Shown here: piece by piece, positions 50,318-59,321 of the stretch | Layout of the letters: every line of letters starts with the position of its first letter | How positions within the stretch are numbered: the stretch's first letter is position 1 | Assembly: GCA_035449045.1 (NCBI GenBank) | Contig: DAOTKC010000002.1 | Location: 1-64,000 of the forward strand | DNA from: DAOTKC01 sp035449045 | Lineage (GTDB): Bacteria > Bacillota > Clostridia > Christensenellales > CAG-917 | DNA length: 64,000 nucleotides | Direction of reading: 5' to 3' | Notes under the pieces: model-generated | Databases searched by the model: none | Seen by the model: only the letters and a program-made list of their open reading frames with translations | What the model was told of the DNA's origin: nothing | Made by a program: the position numbers and the translations under genes

Positions 50318-51235
50318 ATGCCGATTACCGAACGCGTCATTGCCTATCTTTGGAAGCAGCAAAAGCCCCGAGACGACGCCAGACTGGCGCTTCAGAGCCC
50401 GCCGAAAGGCGTCAAGGAGTTTTGTGATATCGCCTACATCGAAGACGGCGACAAATTTCATCTGCTCGACGTCTATCTTCCCGAAAACGCCGAAAGGCCG
50501 CTTCCCGTCATTTTTGAAATTCACGGCGGCGGCTGGACCTACGGCGACAAGGATTTAAATAAAATTTACGCCATGAACCTCGCCGCTCGCGGCTTCGGCG
50601 TCGTCAACATAAGTTACCGTCTCATGCCCGAGGTCCGGCTTAAAGAGCAACTGCTTGACATATTCGCGGCGGCGGAGTGGCTTATGAATAACGGCAAGGA
50701 CTACGGACTGGATACCCAAAACGTCTTTGTCAACGGCGATTCGGCGGGCGGTCATCTCGCCGTGACTACGGCGGCGATTGCGGGGTCCGAGAAGTTTCAA
50801 AAGCTGCTCGGAATTAATCCCGGCATCAATTTTAGAGCCGCGGGCTCATCCTGCGGCGCGCTGGCGCTGGACCTCTATGAACGCTGGCCGCTACTATCGG
50901 GGTTGAGGCGGATGTTTTTCGGAAAACACGCCAAAAAGCACCCGCTCTACGCCTTGAGCGCGCCCATGAAATTTCTAAAGGCTGGTGACATTCCGCCCGT
51001 CTTTCTGTCCTCCTGCGACAAGGATTTCATAAGAGCGCACACGCTGGCGTTTTCCAAGTTCTGCGAAAGAGAGGGCATCGAGCATCAAACGATTTTCTAT
51101 TATATCAAAGATTCAGCTAACAAACTTCAGCACGTCTACGACGTCGTCTATCCCGAGTGGAAGGAATCTAAAGAGACTATCGATGCGCTCTGCGCCTTCT
51201 TCGGAAAATATATCAAAAAGAGGGTGGCCGTATGA
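50318..51235 (+). CDS. alpha/beta hydrolase, acetyl-esterase type
   Basis: 305 residues. EIHGGGWTYGDKD is the HGGG oxyanion motif of the hormone-sensitive-lipase group, VNGDSAGGHLAVT the nucleophile GDSAG, SCDKDFI the Asp region, and LQHVYDV the likely catalytic His. There is no signal peptide. In this operon it may remove acetyl or other ester groups from imported sugars. An AGGAGG site precedes the ATG. It overlaps the next gene by ATGA. Confidence 0.9.
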   Translation: MPITERVIAYLWKQQKPRDDARLALQSPPKGVKEFCDIAYIEDGDKFHLLDVYLPENAERPLPVIFEIHGGGWTYGDKDLNKIYAMNLAARGFGVVNISYRLMPEVRLKEQLLDIFAAAEWLMNNGKDYGLDTQNVFVNGDSAGGHLAVTTAAIAGSEKFQKLLGINPGINFRAAGSSCGALALDLYERWPLLSGLRRMFFGKHAKKHPLYALSAPMKFLKAGDIPPVFLSSCDKDFIRAHTLAFSKFCEREGIEHQTIFYYIKDSANKLQHVYDVVYPEWKESKETIDALCAFFGKYIKKRVAV

Positions 51236-51576
51236 AAAAAATAACGGACAAAGAGGGCGAGCTCAAGTTGAGCCCACGAAAAATCCTCAATATGTCGGTC
51301 ATAGTCGCTTTCTTTTCGATGGTGGCGCACAGTTGGGAAAGAAAGAGGAGAAGGGAGTTTAAAAAGGCCGTCAAATATAGAGAATACGACACCGCGCGGC
51401 TTAAGGCGGTGCTTGCCGACTTTAAGGAGCTCGTCACCTGTGTCGACCCTTATATAGAGCATTTCTATCTTAAGCAACCCGACTTCTCCTCTCTTCATAA
51501 GCTTTGGGTGCTCAATTCGCACGCCTATTGGACCAAAAAATTCGAGGAAGAGCTTAAGAGGAGGGAGGCGGTATGA
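51232..51576 (+). CDS. small hypothetical protein in the esterase/Fe-S operon
   Basis: 114 residues, basic, with one weak hydrophobic stretch (NMSVIVAFFSMVAHSW, residues ~20-35) and a helical remainder (YDTARLKAVLADFKEL, SHAYWTKKFEEELKRR). No family recognised. It is overlapped by ATGA on both sides, so it is certainly translated with its neighbours and probably works with one of them. Confidence 0.7.
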   Translation: MKKITDKEGELKLSPRKILNMSVIVAFFSMVAHSWERKRRREFKKAVKYREYDTARLKAVLADFKELVTCVDPYIEHFYLKQPDFSSLHKLWVLNSHAYWTKKFEEELKRREAV

Positions 51577-52442
51577 TTAAGAAAAACAGCTTGCTCGAGA
51601 AAATCGACGATAAGCTCGTCAACTATTTCGGGAACTACTGCGAGGTGCGCTCGCTCGACTTTTTCTTGAAGTGGGCGGAGGCGACCAAGCATCCCCGCTA
51701 CGGCAAGCTTTTGAGAAGGCTCTACCAATGGTTCACCAAATATTACGCCGGTTTTGTGGTGCCCGTCAACGGCTCGCTGGGACGCGGCAACGCCGTAATG
51801 CCCTACGAGAGTATTTTAGAGCTCGTAAAGCGCGCTAAGGTCGGACAAATCTGGCCTTGTTCCTGCAAGTCCTTCCGCCCGACCAAGGACGACACCATTC
51901 CTAGGGCTACCTGCATGCTGATTGCCGAGGTGGCTTCCCTCGACAACACCGTGACGAAATATCCCGACACGGGCTATCTGCCAGCCGAGAAGGTCATCGA
52001 AACGATAAAGGAGTGCGAGGACATCGGGCTTATCCATCAAATAATGTGCGTGTCGAGCCCGCAGGGGCGGAAAATGTATGTGCTCTGCAACTGCGACAAT
52101 AAGGCCTGCGTGCCGATGACGATTAAATGTGAGTATGACCTCCCCATGGTGAGAAGCTCGGGCTTCGTCGTGGAAGAGGGCGATTTAACCAATTGCGCCT
52201 CCTGCGGCACCTGCGCCAAGCGCTGTTTGTTCTCGGCGATAGAGATGAAAGACGGTAAACCCGTGCTTGCCGCCGAAAAATGCATGGGCTGCGGCCTCTG
52301 CGTCACCACATGCCCCCAAAAACTCCGCACGCTCAAACGCCTTTCAAGGGAGCCTTTCCATGACTATACGGTAGAACAAATTAAAAATCACCCCGAAAGA
52401 ACGGTTGCGGTGGAAAACGGAACCGAAAAGAGCGGCGATTAA
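51573..52442 (+). CDS. iron-sulfur protein with two C-terminal 4Fe-4S clusters and extra cysteine motifs
   Basis: 289 residues. The C-terminal CASCGTCAKRC and CMGCGLCVTTC motifs are a bacterial-type 2[4Fe-4S] ferredoxin domain (about residues 207-250). Upstream are other conserved-looking cysteines, IWPCSCKSF...ATC (residues ~90-110) and LCNCDNKAC (~170-178), which match a family of uncharacterised Fe-S proteins with a C-x-C(R/K)...C segment before the ferredoxin domain. It is an electron carrier or redox sensor of unknown partner. Its presence after an esterase and a 114-residue protein in an overlapping operon is unusual for sugar catabolism. Confidence 0.82.
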   Translation: MIKKNSLLEKIDDKLVNYFGNYCEVRSLDFFLKWAEATKHPRYGKLLRRLYQWFTKYYAGFVVPVNGSLGRGNAVMPYESILELVKRAKVGQIWPCSCKSFRPTKDDTIPRATCMLIAEVASLDNTVTKYPDTGYLPAEKVIETIKECEDIGLIHQIMCVSSPQGRKMYVLCNCDNKACVPMTIKCEYDLPMVRSSGFVVEEGDLTNCASCGTCAKRCLFSAIEMKDGKPVLAAEKCMGCGLCVTTCPQKLRTLKRLSREPFHDYTVEQIKNHPERTVAVENGTEKSGD

Positions 52443-52579
52443 TATTAATAATTGACCGTAAGACGACTTAATCGATGCGAAACAAAGTGATAAACGCCGC
52501 GTTTTGCAAGTAAAATCGAAAAATACCTATAAAAACCATCAATTATTTGGGGCTAAAACGACAAGAAAGCGAGGCAATT

Positions 52580-55267
52580 ATGGGCAAAAACTTCGGTTCG
52601 GGATATTTCGGCGAATGGATAGAAGGATTAAATGGCCTTCCCGCCTACCTTTACACCGTCGACCAGACAAAGGACGAAAAGGCGGTGACGCAGACTAATC
52701 CCGCATGGCGGTGCAAGCGCGACCACGCCTTTATGTTCGGCAACGACCGAATCACCGCGGTCGCATCCAACTTCGGCTATATCCAAATAAGGCAGGACGA
52801 GGGGACGCCCAAGTTTTTGACCGACTACGACGAAAAGAACAATCAATACGGCGGCGGATTCGGCTATCTCGTCACTGAAGATGGCGTTTTGCCGACATAC
52901 TACGGCGGCGGTGAGATGAGGCGTGAATACGGCGCAGGCTATTTTTTAAAAAAGACCGAAAACGGTAAGAGCAAAGTCGAGGAACTTTTGTTCGCGCCTT
53001 TCGGCGACGATCCGGTTATTTTTAAGAAGGTCACCGTTACCAACAATTCCGACGAAGAAACAGCTTATCGCTGGTATGACTACTGGGCGGGCGAGATGTA
53101 TCAGTTTTCCTTTGTCCATTTTGTGCTGGCTCAGGCGACTTTCAACACTGCCAACGTGTCAAAGCTCCGCCGCGCCTTTGCCCGTTCCTTTGAAAAAGAG
53201 CTGAGCGCCGAGGCGTTCGGCGTGTCGCAAAAATGGGTTTTTGATAAATCCAAAAAGCCTATGGTCAACGCCTTGACCAAGCTCGGCCGCTCCGTTCTCG
53301 CCAAGACCGCCGCCCGCTTTTACGACATGGGGGGCGCCAATCCCGTCGATTACACGCCGCCCGAGGTGCTGGTCACGGGAATAAGCAAAACGGCGGGATA
53401 TTTGAGCGACGCCGACGCCTTCTTCGGCAAGGGCGGCGCCCTAAAGCCCGATTTCTTATTCAAAAAACCGGACGCTGTTCAAACAAAAGACAGAAAAAAC
53501 GGAATGCTGATGCCCTATTCCGATTTCACGCTTAAAGCGGGCGAGAGCATCGAGCTCGCATATGCATATTTTTATTTTCCGAACGACAAAAACAAAGGTG
53601 AACTCATTAAAAAATACATGGGGACCGATATTAACGCCGTATTTTTAAAAAGCGCCGAGGCGAGACTTTCCGACGGCGTCAACGCCGATATCGAGGGGTT
53701 GCCGTGGCTTTCCCGCGAGCTCGTCTGGCATAATGCCTACCTCAGAGAGGGGATGAGCTACTTTGATTTTTACGGCGCCCACGTCCTTTCGCAGGGCGGG
53801 CACTATCAATATTTAATGGGGCTTCAAGGCGCGCCGCGAGATCAGCTTCAGCATTCGCTTCCCTTCATTTACACCGATGAAAAGGTGGCGCGCGAGCACA
53901 TTCTTTTCACGCTGAAGCAGATGTCGCCCGCAGGCGAGCTTCCCTACGCCACAACGGGCAACGGCATGCTGATTGCGCTCGTCATGGTGCCCTCCGATTT
54001 ACAGCTAATGCTTCTCTCCTATGCCGGCGAATATATTTTGGCCACTAGGGATTTTGATTTCCTTAAATCGAAGTATACCGTCAAACAGTGCGGAAAAACG
54101 GTAGAAAAAACGGTGCTCGAGGGGCTTCTTCTTGCATACAGCTATGCGACTAAAGAGGTCGGAAAAGGCCCGCACGGCTTACTTAGAATGAAGTCCGGCG
54201 ACTGGAACGACCAGGCCGTTTACGGCAGAGTGCCGCTAAGTCAAACAAAAAAGGTCAGAAAAGTGGGCGAATCCATGCTCAACTCGGCGATGGGCATTTA
54301 CTCATTTAAAACTTTCTCCGAGATGCTGAGGGCGGCGGGCGAGTCAGCCGCGGCCGAGGAATCCGAAAAATGGTCGAAAGAGCTTAAGGAAGCCGTCAAA
54401 GCGCAGTGGAACGGAAAGTGGTTCAAGCGCGCCTGGATGGGCGACAAGGTGGGCTGGCTGGGCGACGATCTTTTATGGCTGGAGCCGCAACCTTGGGCAA
54501 TTATCGGCGGCGCGGCCGACGAAAATTTGCGCGGCGAGCTTGTCAAAAACATCAACGACATTTTAATGAAAGACAGCCCCAACGGCGCCGCGCTTATCCA
54601 AAAATCGAGTGAAAGGGAAGAAAACAGCGCCGGTTTGGACGCAGGAGTTCTCGAAAACGGCGGGATTTGGTATGCCATAAACGGCTATCTCGTTTGGGCG
54701 CTCGCTAAGGAGGACGGCGGGCTCGCCTTCGACGAATTTTTGAAGAACACGCGCGCCTATCAGGCGGAGGCCTACCCCGAAATATGGTATGGCATCTGGA
54801 GCGGGCCCGACTCCGTCAATTCGGTGGCGGCGAAATATCCCGGCCGCACCCAAAACAGCAAAAACCCGATAACGGGCAAGCGCGAGAAATTTTTCAAGCT
54901 GACGGTGGGCGTCGACTGGGAGGACTTTCCCGTTTTGAATCTCCACGCCCACACCTGGCAGCAATACGCGCTCTTTAAGCTGATCGGCCTTGAATTCAAC
55001 GCAACCGGCTTCAAAATCAAACCCGTCATCCCCAAAGAGAAATATCAAATCCGCTCGCGTCTGTTTTCGTTTTCGCGCGACGGCAAAAGCTTTCGCGGCG
55101 TCTACCGCCCGCTTGAAGGCGGCAAGACAGAAATCGAGGCCGACCTCGGAGCGGCGGTAAAAAGCCTCAAGGTAAACGGCGAAAGCCGTAAAGCGGACGG
55201 ACTTTCCTCAGTGATAAAATTCGAGGCTCAAGGCGGCGAAATCGAATTTGAGATAGTTACCGAGTAG
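52580..55267 (+). CDS. GH94-like glycoside phosphorylase (cellobiose/chitobiose phosphorylase superfamily)
   Basis: 895 residues from the ATG at 52580 with GCGAGGC upstream. An N-terminal beta-sandwich (NDRITAVASNFGYIQIRQDE, VEELLFAPFGDDPVIFKKVT), an (alpha/alpha)6 barrel and a C-terminal beta domain are expected. WHNAYLREGMSYFDFYGAHV, LQGAPRDQLQHSLPFIYT and MKSGDWNDQAV match GH94 blocks; the Asp of SGDWND is the catalytic acid in known phosphorylases. WYGIWSGPDSVNS and WEDFPVLNLHAHTWQQYA lie near the C-terminus. It would cleave a disaccharide with phosphate inside the cell. The exact sugar is unknown and the family member is divergent. Confidence 0.8.
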   Translation: MGKNFGSGYFGEWIEGLNGLPAYLYTVDQTKDEKAVTQTNPAWRCKRDHAFMFGNDRITAVASNFGYIQIRQDEGTPKFLTDYDEKNNQYGGGFGYLVTEDGVLPTYYGGGEMRREYGAGYFLKKTENGKSKVEELLFAPFGDDPVIFKKVTVTNNSDEETAYRWYDYWAGEMYQFSFVHFVLAQATFNTANVSKLRRAFARSFEKELSAEAFGVSQKWVFDKSKKPMVNALTKLGRSVLAKTAARFYDMGGANPVDYTPPEVLVTGISKTAGYLSDADAFFGKGGALKPDFLFKKPDAVQTKDRKNGMLMPYSDFTLKAGESIELAYAYFYFPNDKNKGELIKKYMGTDINAVFLKSAEARLSDGVNADIEGLPWLSRELVWHNAYLREGMSYFDFYGAHVLSQGGHYQYLMGLQGAPRDQLQHSLPFIYTDEKVAREHILFTLKQMSPAGELPYATTGNGMLIALVMVPSDLQLMLLSYAGEYILATRDFDFLKSKYTVKQCGKTVEKTVLEGLLLAYSYATKEVGKGPHGLLRMKSGDWNDQAVYGRVPLSQTKKVRKVGESMLNSAMGIYSFKTFSEMLRAAGESAAAEESEKWSKELKEAVKAQWNGKWFKRAWMGDKVGWLGDDLLWLEPQPWAIIGGAADENLRGELVKNINDILMKDSPNGAALIQKSSEREENSAGLDAGVLENGGIWYAINGYLVWALAKEDGGLAFDEFLKNTRAYQAEAYPEIWYGIWSGPDSVNSVAAKYPGRTQNSKNPITGKREKFFKLTVGVDWEDFPVLNLHAHTWQQYALFKLIGLEFNATGFKIKPVIPKEKYQIRSRLFSFSRDGKSFRGVYRPLEGGKTEIEADLGAAVKSLKVNGESRKADGLSSVIKFEAQGGEIEFEIVTE

Positions 55268-55388
55268 CGGAAAATTATTAGCACCCTGTAAATAAATTAA
55301 CGCATATAAGCAGTTGTTGGTTTATAATTGTTTTGGTGAAGTTAATATTTTTTAATCGCGGTTATAAAAACCTGAAAAGGCGGCAGTT

Positions 55389-56309
55389 ATGGAAAAAGTG
55401 ATATTTGAAAGAGGGGGCGTGGGCATTCATTGCTACCTTTGGGACGATGTCAAAAGCCCAAAGGGCGTAATTCAGCTTATTCACGGCATGACCTCCTACG
55501 CTCTGCGCTACGACGAGTTCGCAAAAGAGCTCAACGATAAGGGATATATCGTCTTCGGCGATGACCACCGCGGCCACGGCCACACCGAGCGCGACGGCAA
55601 GGTTTTGGGCGGGCTTACCGAGTTTGACGACACGGTGGAGGACGAGCTTGCCATCACTAAAATGCTGAAAGAAAAATATAAGCTTCCCGTCCAAATTTTC
55701 GGACACAGCTACGGCTCATTTATAACGCAGCGCTATATTCAGCACGAGGACGCCGAGGCCTCGGGCGTGCTGCTTTCGGGCTCGGCCTATATGGGCGGCA
55801 AAAAGCTGGTTTTCGGCAAGCTTTTGACGGCAATAACCACGCGTTTCTTGGGCGAAAACAAACCCGACAAACTTCTTTATGCCATCACTTTCGCTTCCAA
55901 CAACAAGGCCTTTGCCGAAGAAGGGACGGATAACGCCTGGCTCTCCCGCAACGTTGACAGCGTCAAGGCCTACAACGCCGACCCGATGGCGAATTTTATG
56001 CCGCCCTCAAGCTTTTACTATTCCATGATGCGCGGGATTTACCGCGCTTACTTAAAGGAAAATCTCATAAAAATCAAAAAGGATTTGCCGATTTTTATAA
56101 TGAGCGGCGACCGCGATCCGGTGGGCGGCAACGGCCAAAAGGTGGCCAAGCTCTTTTCGCTCTATAAATCGCTCGGCCTCAACGTCGTGGGGATGAAGCT
56201 TTACCCCGGCGCCCGCCACGAGCTTACCAACGACCCCGAAAAAGAGACGGTTATCGCCGACATTGTTTCCTTTTTCGACAAAAACATCGAAAGGCTTAGC
56301 GAAAAATAA
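55389..56309 (+). CDS. alpha/beta hydrolase, monoacylglycerol lipase-like
   Basis: 306 residues. QLIHGMTSYALRYDEFA and DDHRGHGHTER are typical of the serine aminopeptidase/lysophospholipase group. The nucleophile is in FGHSYGSFI (GxSxG), the Asp in IMSGDRDPVGG and the His in PGARHELTND. It is cytosolic. The substrate is probably a lipid ester or small ester. It is a separate unit between the phosphorylase and larA. Confidence 0.9.
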   Translation: MEKVIFERGGVGIHCYLWDDVKSPKGVIQLIHGMTSYALRYDEFAKELNDKGYIVFGDDHRGHGHTERDGKVLGGLTEFDDTVEDELAITKMLKEKYKLPVQIFGHSYGSFITQRYIQHEDAEASGVLLSGSAYMGGKKLVFGKLLTAITTRFLGENKPDKLLYAITFASNNKAFAEEGTDNAWLSRNVDSVKAYNADPMANFMPPSSFYYSMMRGIYRAYLKENLIKIKKDLPIFIMSGDRDPVGGNGQKVAKLFSLYKSLGLNVVGMKLYPGARHELTNDPEKETVIADIVSFFDKNIERLSEK

Positions 56310-56435
56310 GGCGAGGCTTGACAAGCTCCATGCTGTTTATGCGGCCGCGTAATGCAAAAATTATAGCTTGTATTATTATGGATTAATGCGCCCGATTTGC
56401 GCCGATGTAAAACCCGATAAAACGAGGTGAAAAAA

Positions 56436-57689
56436 ATGGAGATAAAGCTCGATTACGGAAAGAGCGGGCTTAAGTTAGAGCTTGAGAACGCCGCCGTCTT
56501 TTATCCCGAAAAGCAGGCGGCGGTAGCGGACGCAGCCGCCGAAATTATAAGGAAACTTCTTTCACCCGACGCGGGGGAAGGGCTCAATAGGCTTATCTCG
56601 GCGGGAATGAAAGTGGCGATTGCGCACACCGACATCACGCGCGCCACGCCCAATCATATAATCATTCCCGCAATAACCGAAACGCTGCTTTCGCTCGGCG
56701 TCCGCGAAGATGATATTACGCTCGTCAACATGACGGGAAGTCACCGTCCGCAGACCAAGGACGAGCTTGAAAAAATGCTGGGGAAAGAGGTTGCGTCAAG
56801 GTTTAAATGCGTCCAGCACAACTCCTTCGACAAGTCGGGAATGCGGCTTTTAGGCAATCTCGACGGCCACCCGTTCTACGTCAATCGGGAATATGTGGAC
56901 GCCGATTTCAAAATCGCGACGGGCTTTATCGAGCCCCACTTTTTTGCGGGATTCAGCGGCGGACCCAAGGCGGTGCTGCCCGGCCTTGCCGACGTCGACA
57001 GCATCATGAGAAACCACGGCGCCGAAAGAATCAAATGCCCCTTCGCGACGTGGGGCAGGACGGAGGGCAATCCCGTTTGGGAGAACATCAGGGAGGGTTG
57101 CCGTCTGGCGGGAATGAATTTTTTGGTCAACGTTGCCATGAACGCGGAAGGAAAGATTTCGGCGGTCTTTTCCGGCGAATGGGAGGCGGCTCACAGAAAG
57201 GGGACGGATTTTGTCAAGCGCCACGCCATGAAAAAGGCGGATAAGCTCTACGATATCGTAATAGCGTCCAACAGCGGCTACCCTCTTGACATCAACCTTT
57301 ATCAATGCGTAAAAGCGATGAGCTGCGCCGCCGAGATAGTCAAGGAAGGGGGAACAATCATCATCGCGGGCGAATGCCTCGACGGCATTCCCTCGGGCAG
57401 CCACTATCAAAAGGTCCTCGCCTCGGCGTCCTCGCCCGCCGAGCTTTTCGAGCTTATTTCAAGCGGGAAACTGCACGCGCCCGAGCAGTGGCAGGCGCAG
57501 ATTCAAGCGCGCGTGCAAAAGCGCGCCAAGGTCTATGTCTATTCGGACGGCCTTTCCGACGATGAGATAAGAAGCGCTATGCTTACGCCCTGCCGCGATA
57601 TAGCGGCATTAGTCAAAAAGTTGGGCGGCAGCGTCGCCGTGCTTCCCAAAGGCCCGCAGACGATAGCATATTTCGAGAAAGAAAATTAG
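56436..57689 (+). CDS. LarA-family nickel-pincer 2-hydroxyacid racemase
   Basis: About 417 residues from the ATG at 56436 with AGGTG upstream; a GTG at 56427 is possible. Seen: IAHTDITRATPNHIIIPAI (N-terminal TDxTRxxP), NMTGSHRPQT (catalytic His), FIEPHFFAGFSGGPKAVLPGLA with the second His and the Lys that carries the nickel-pincer cofactor, and SNSGYPLDINLYQCVKAMS in the C-terminal domain. LarA homologues epimerise lactate and many other 2-hydroxyacids; here an aldonate or hydroxyacid from sugar breakdown is possible. The maturation genes larB, larC and larE are absent from the window. Confidence 0.9.
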   Translation: MEIKLDYGKSGLKLELENAAVFYPEKQAAVADAAAEIIRKLLSPDAGEGLNRLISAGMKVAIAHTDITRATPNHIIIPAITETLLSLGVREDDITLVNMTGSHRPQTKDELEKMLGKEVASRFKCVQHNSFDKSGMRLLGNLDGHPFYVNREYVDADFKIATGFIEPHFFAGFSGGPKAVLPGLADVDSIMRNHGAERIKCPFATWGRTEGNPVWENIREGCRLAGMNFLVNVAMNAEGKISAVFSGEWEAAHRKGTDFVKRHAMKKADKLYDIVIASNSGYPLDINLYQCVKAMSCAAEIVKEGGTIIIAGECLDGIPSGSHYQKVLASASSPAELFELISSGKLHAPEQWQAQIQARVQKRAKVYVYSDGLSDDEIRSAMLTPCRDIAALVKKLGGSVAVLPKGPQTIAYFEKEN

Positions 57690-57787
57690 CGATAACTTAA
57701 ACAAATCAAAATAGACAGATTAAACCGTTATTTGGAAAAAGAAAGCGAATTTTAAACTTAAAGTAATTATTTCGGGGAGTTAAAAAA

Positions 57788-59107
57788 ATGGAAAGAAAAA
57801 TTGTGGTAGCGGGAGCGGGACACGGCGGACTTACGGCGGCTGCGTATTTGGCGGAGCAGGGCTTTGCGGTCGAGGTCTACGAGATGAAGCGGCGCGAGGA
57901 GTTGGGCTACGACTGGCACGACACCATCGACAACCGCACTTTCGAATATGCCGGCGTTGATTTTGACATGAGCGAGGCGAGCTTAAGAAAGCATTCCAGC
58001 TTTTTCGCGCCTTCGCTTAATACCGAAGTCGCCTTTGACACGCCGCCCGAAAGCAGGGAAATAGAGGTCGAGCGAAAGACGATTTACCGCTATCTACTTA
58101 AAAACGCCGAAGACAAGGGCGCAAAACTTTATTTTTCAAAAAAAGTAACCGCCCCACTTATTAAAAACGGCGCTGTCAAGGGAATAATCGCGGGCGGAAA
58201 AGAGGTTGAGGCCGATTTGGTGATAGATGCCGCAGGAATGTTTTCCGCGGTTATCCAAGGCCTGCCCAAAAGCTATAATTTGAGGCCGGGCTTCGGCAAA
58301 AACGACGTCTTTCACGCCTACCGCGCCTACTATAACTTAGTAGATGGCGCGGAAATCCCCAACGCCGACCGTTTCAACATCTATTTCAAGTTCAACGGCC
58401 TTTCGGGCATCGCTTGGTTTAAGGAAAACCACGGCATGGCCGACGTCATTGTTGGGAGCGTCGGCGGACTTAATAAGGAGATAATAGCGGACACTCTCGA
58501 AAAACTGAGAAAAATCCGGCCCGCCATCGGGTTTGAGCTGCTTCGCGGCGGCCAAACGGGCATAATTCCCATTAAATCGGCGCATTCTCTCTTCGTCGGC
58601 GACAATTACGCCGCGACGGGCGACGCCGCCTCCATGCCCATTCCGCTTCGCGGCTCGGGCATAACCAACGCCATAATTTCGGGCAAGATGCTGGCGGAAA
58701 CCGTTATAGATATCGTAAAGCGCGGCAAAAATTTCGATATTGCCGAGCTTTGGGACTATCAAGTCAAATTCTACCATGAAATAGGCCGTTCGCTGGCGCC
58801 AGTCGCCATCTTGAAAAACCGCCTGCTCGGCTATTCGGGCAAAACGCTCGACTTTTTGTTCGACAAAAAAATCCTTTCGGCGGCCGAGTTTTCGGCGGGC
58901 TCGGAAGGACGGGAAGTGGTGATGGACAAAGCCGCCGTTCTCGACAAATTGAAAAAGGGCTACACCAATCTTGCCGCGCTGATTACGCTTAAGGCCGCGG
59001 TCAGAAAATCCAAGACGGCGCGCCTTCACGCCGGGAGCATTCCTCTAACTTATCAGAAAGAAGAGGTTGAGCGGTGGAGGAAAAAACTTGAAAGTTTTTT
59101 CAATTAA
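57788..59107 (+). CDS. FAD-dependent oxidoreductase (geranylgeranyl-reductase-like fold)
   Basis: 439 residues. The N-terminal VVAGAGHGGLTAAAYLAEQG is the GxGxxG dinucleotide motif. Acidic residue VEVYEMK ends the second beta strand, consistent with FAD. ADLVIDAAGMFS and YAATGDAASMPIPLRGSGI are the GD motif region that contacts the flavin. The C-terminal ~100 residues are helical and basic. It belongs broadly to the group of flavin monooxygenases and GGR-like reductases; the substrate is unknown. GGGGAG precedes the ATG. It may share a role with the preceding larA gene, but the gap is 98 bp. Confidence 0.8.
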   Translation: MERKIVVAGAGHGGLTAAAYLAEQGFAVEVYEMKRREELGYDWHDTIDNRTFEYAGVDFDMSEASLRKHSSFFAPSLNTEVAFDTPPESREIEVERKTIYRYLLKNAEDKGAKLYFSKKVTAPLIKNGAVKGIIAGGKEVEADLVIDAAGMFSAVIQGLPKSYNLRPGFGKNDVFHAYRAYYNLVDGAEIPNADRFNIYFKFNGLSGIAWFKENHGMADVIVGSVGGLNKEIIADTLEKLRKIRPAIGFELLRGGQTGIIPIKSAHSLFVGDNYAATGDAASMPIPLRGSGITNAIISGKMLAETVIDIVKRGKNFDIAELWDYQVKFYHEIGRSLAPVAILKNRLLGYSGKTLDFLFDKKILSAAEFSAGSEGREVVMDKAAVLDKLKKGYTNLAALITLKAAVRKSKTARLHAGSIPLTYQKEEVERWRKKLESFFN

Positions 59108-59228
59108 TAATTAATAATTAATAATGAATAATGGTGGATGGCGGCTTCGCCGAACGAAAAACGAAAAACGCTCGACACAAAACGAGCGGCGCTAGTGCGC
59201 CGAATGAAAAACGAAAACGAAAAAGGAA
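59103..59228 (+). repeat. interspersed intergenic repeat, copy B
   Basis: Shares with copy A (44443-44547) the AATAATGAATAATG start, GGTGGATGGCGG, CGAAAAACGAAAAACG, GAGCGGCGCTA..GCGCCGAA and the A-rich end. Hairpins: GGCG-GCTT-CGCC, CTCG...CGAG (59171-59186) and CGGCGC-TAGT-GCGCCG (59187-59202). The loop differs from copy A (TAGT against TAAG) while the stem is identical. Confidence 0.85.
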
Positions 59229-59235
59229 AAATTTT

Positions 59236-59310
59236 GGTGAGTTACACGATAAAGGTTTGTCACTCCGAGCGCAAGCGTGAGAGTCCCGCGGGGCGAAAAC
59301 GCCAACAAAC
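59236..59310 (+). repeat. second, unrelated interspersed repeat (GTCACTCCGAGCG... type)
   Basis: GTCACTCCGAGCGCAAGCGT continuing GAGAGTCCC matches the widespread bacterial intergenic repeat that, when translated, gives CHSER..ES peptides; here one frame reads CHSERKRESP. A small hairpin GGCG-AAAA-CGCC follows. It lies directly before trmH. Confidence 0.7.
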
Positions 59311-59321
59311 AATGGAGAAGA

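Noticed and set aside
19077..59107. Link between the G1PDH-like gene and the geranylgeranyl-reductase-like FAD gene as an archaeal-type ether lipid pathway
   Set aside because: The first lacks catalytic ligands, the second is only broadly related to GGR, and they lie 38 kb apart.
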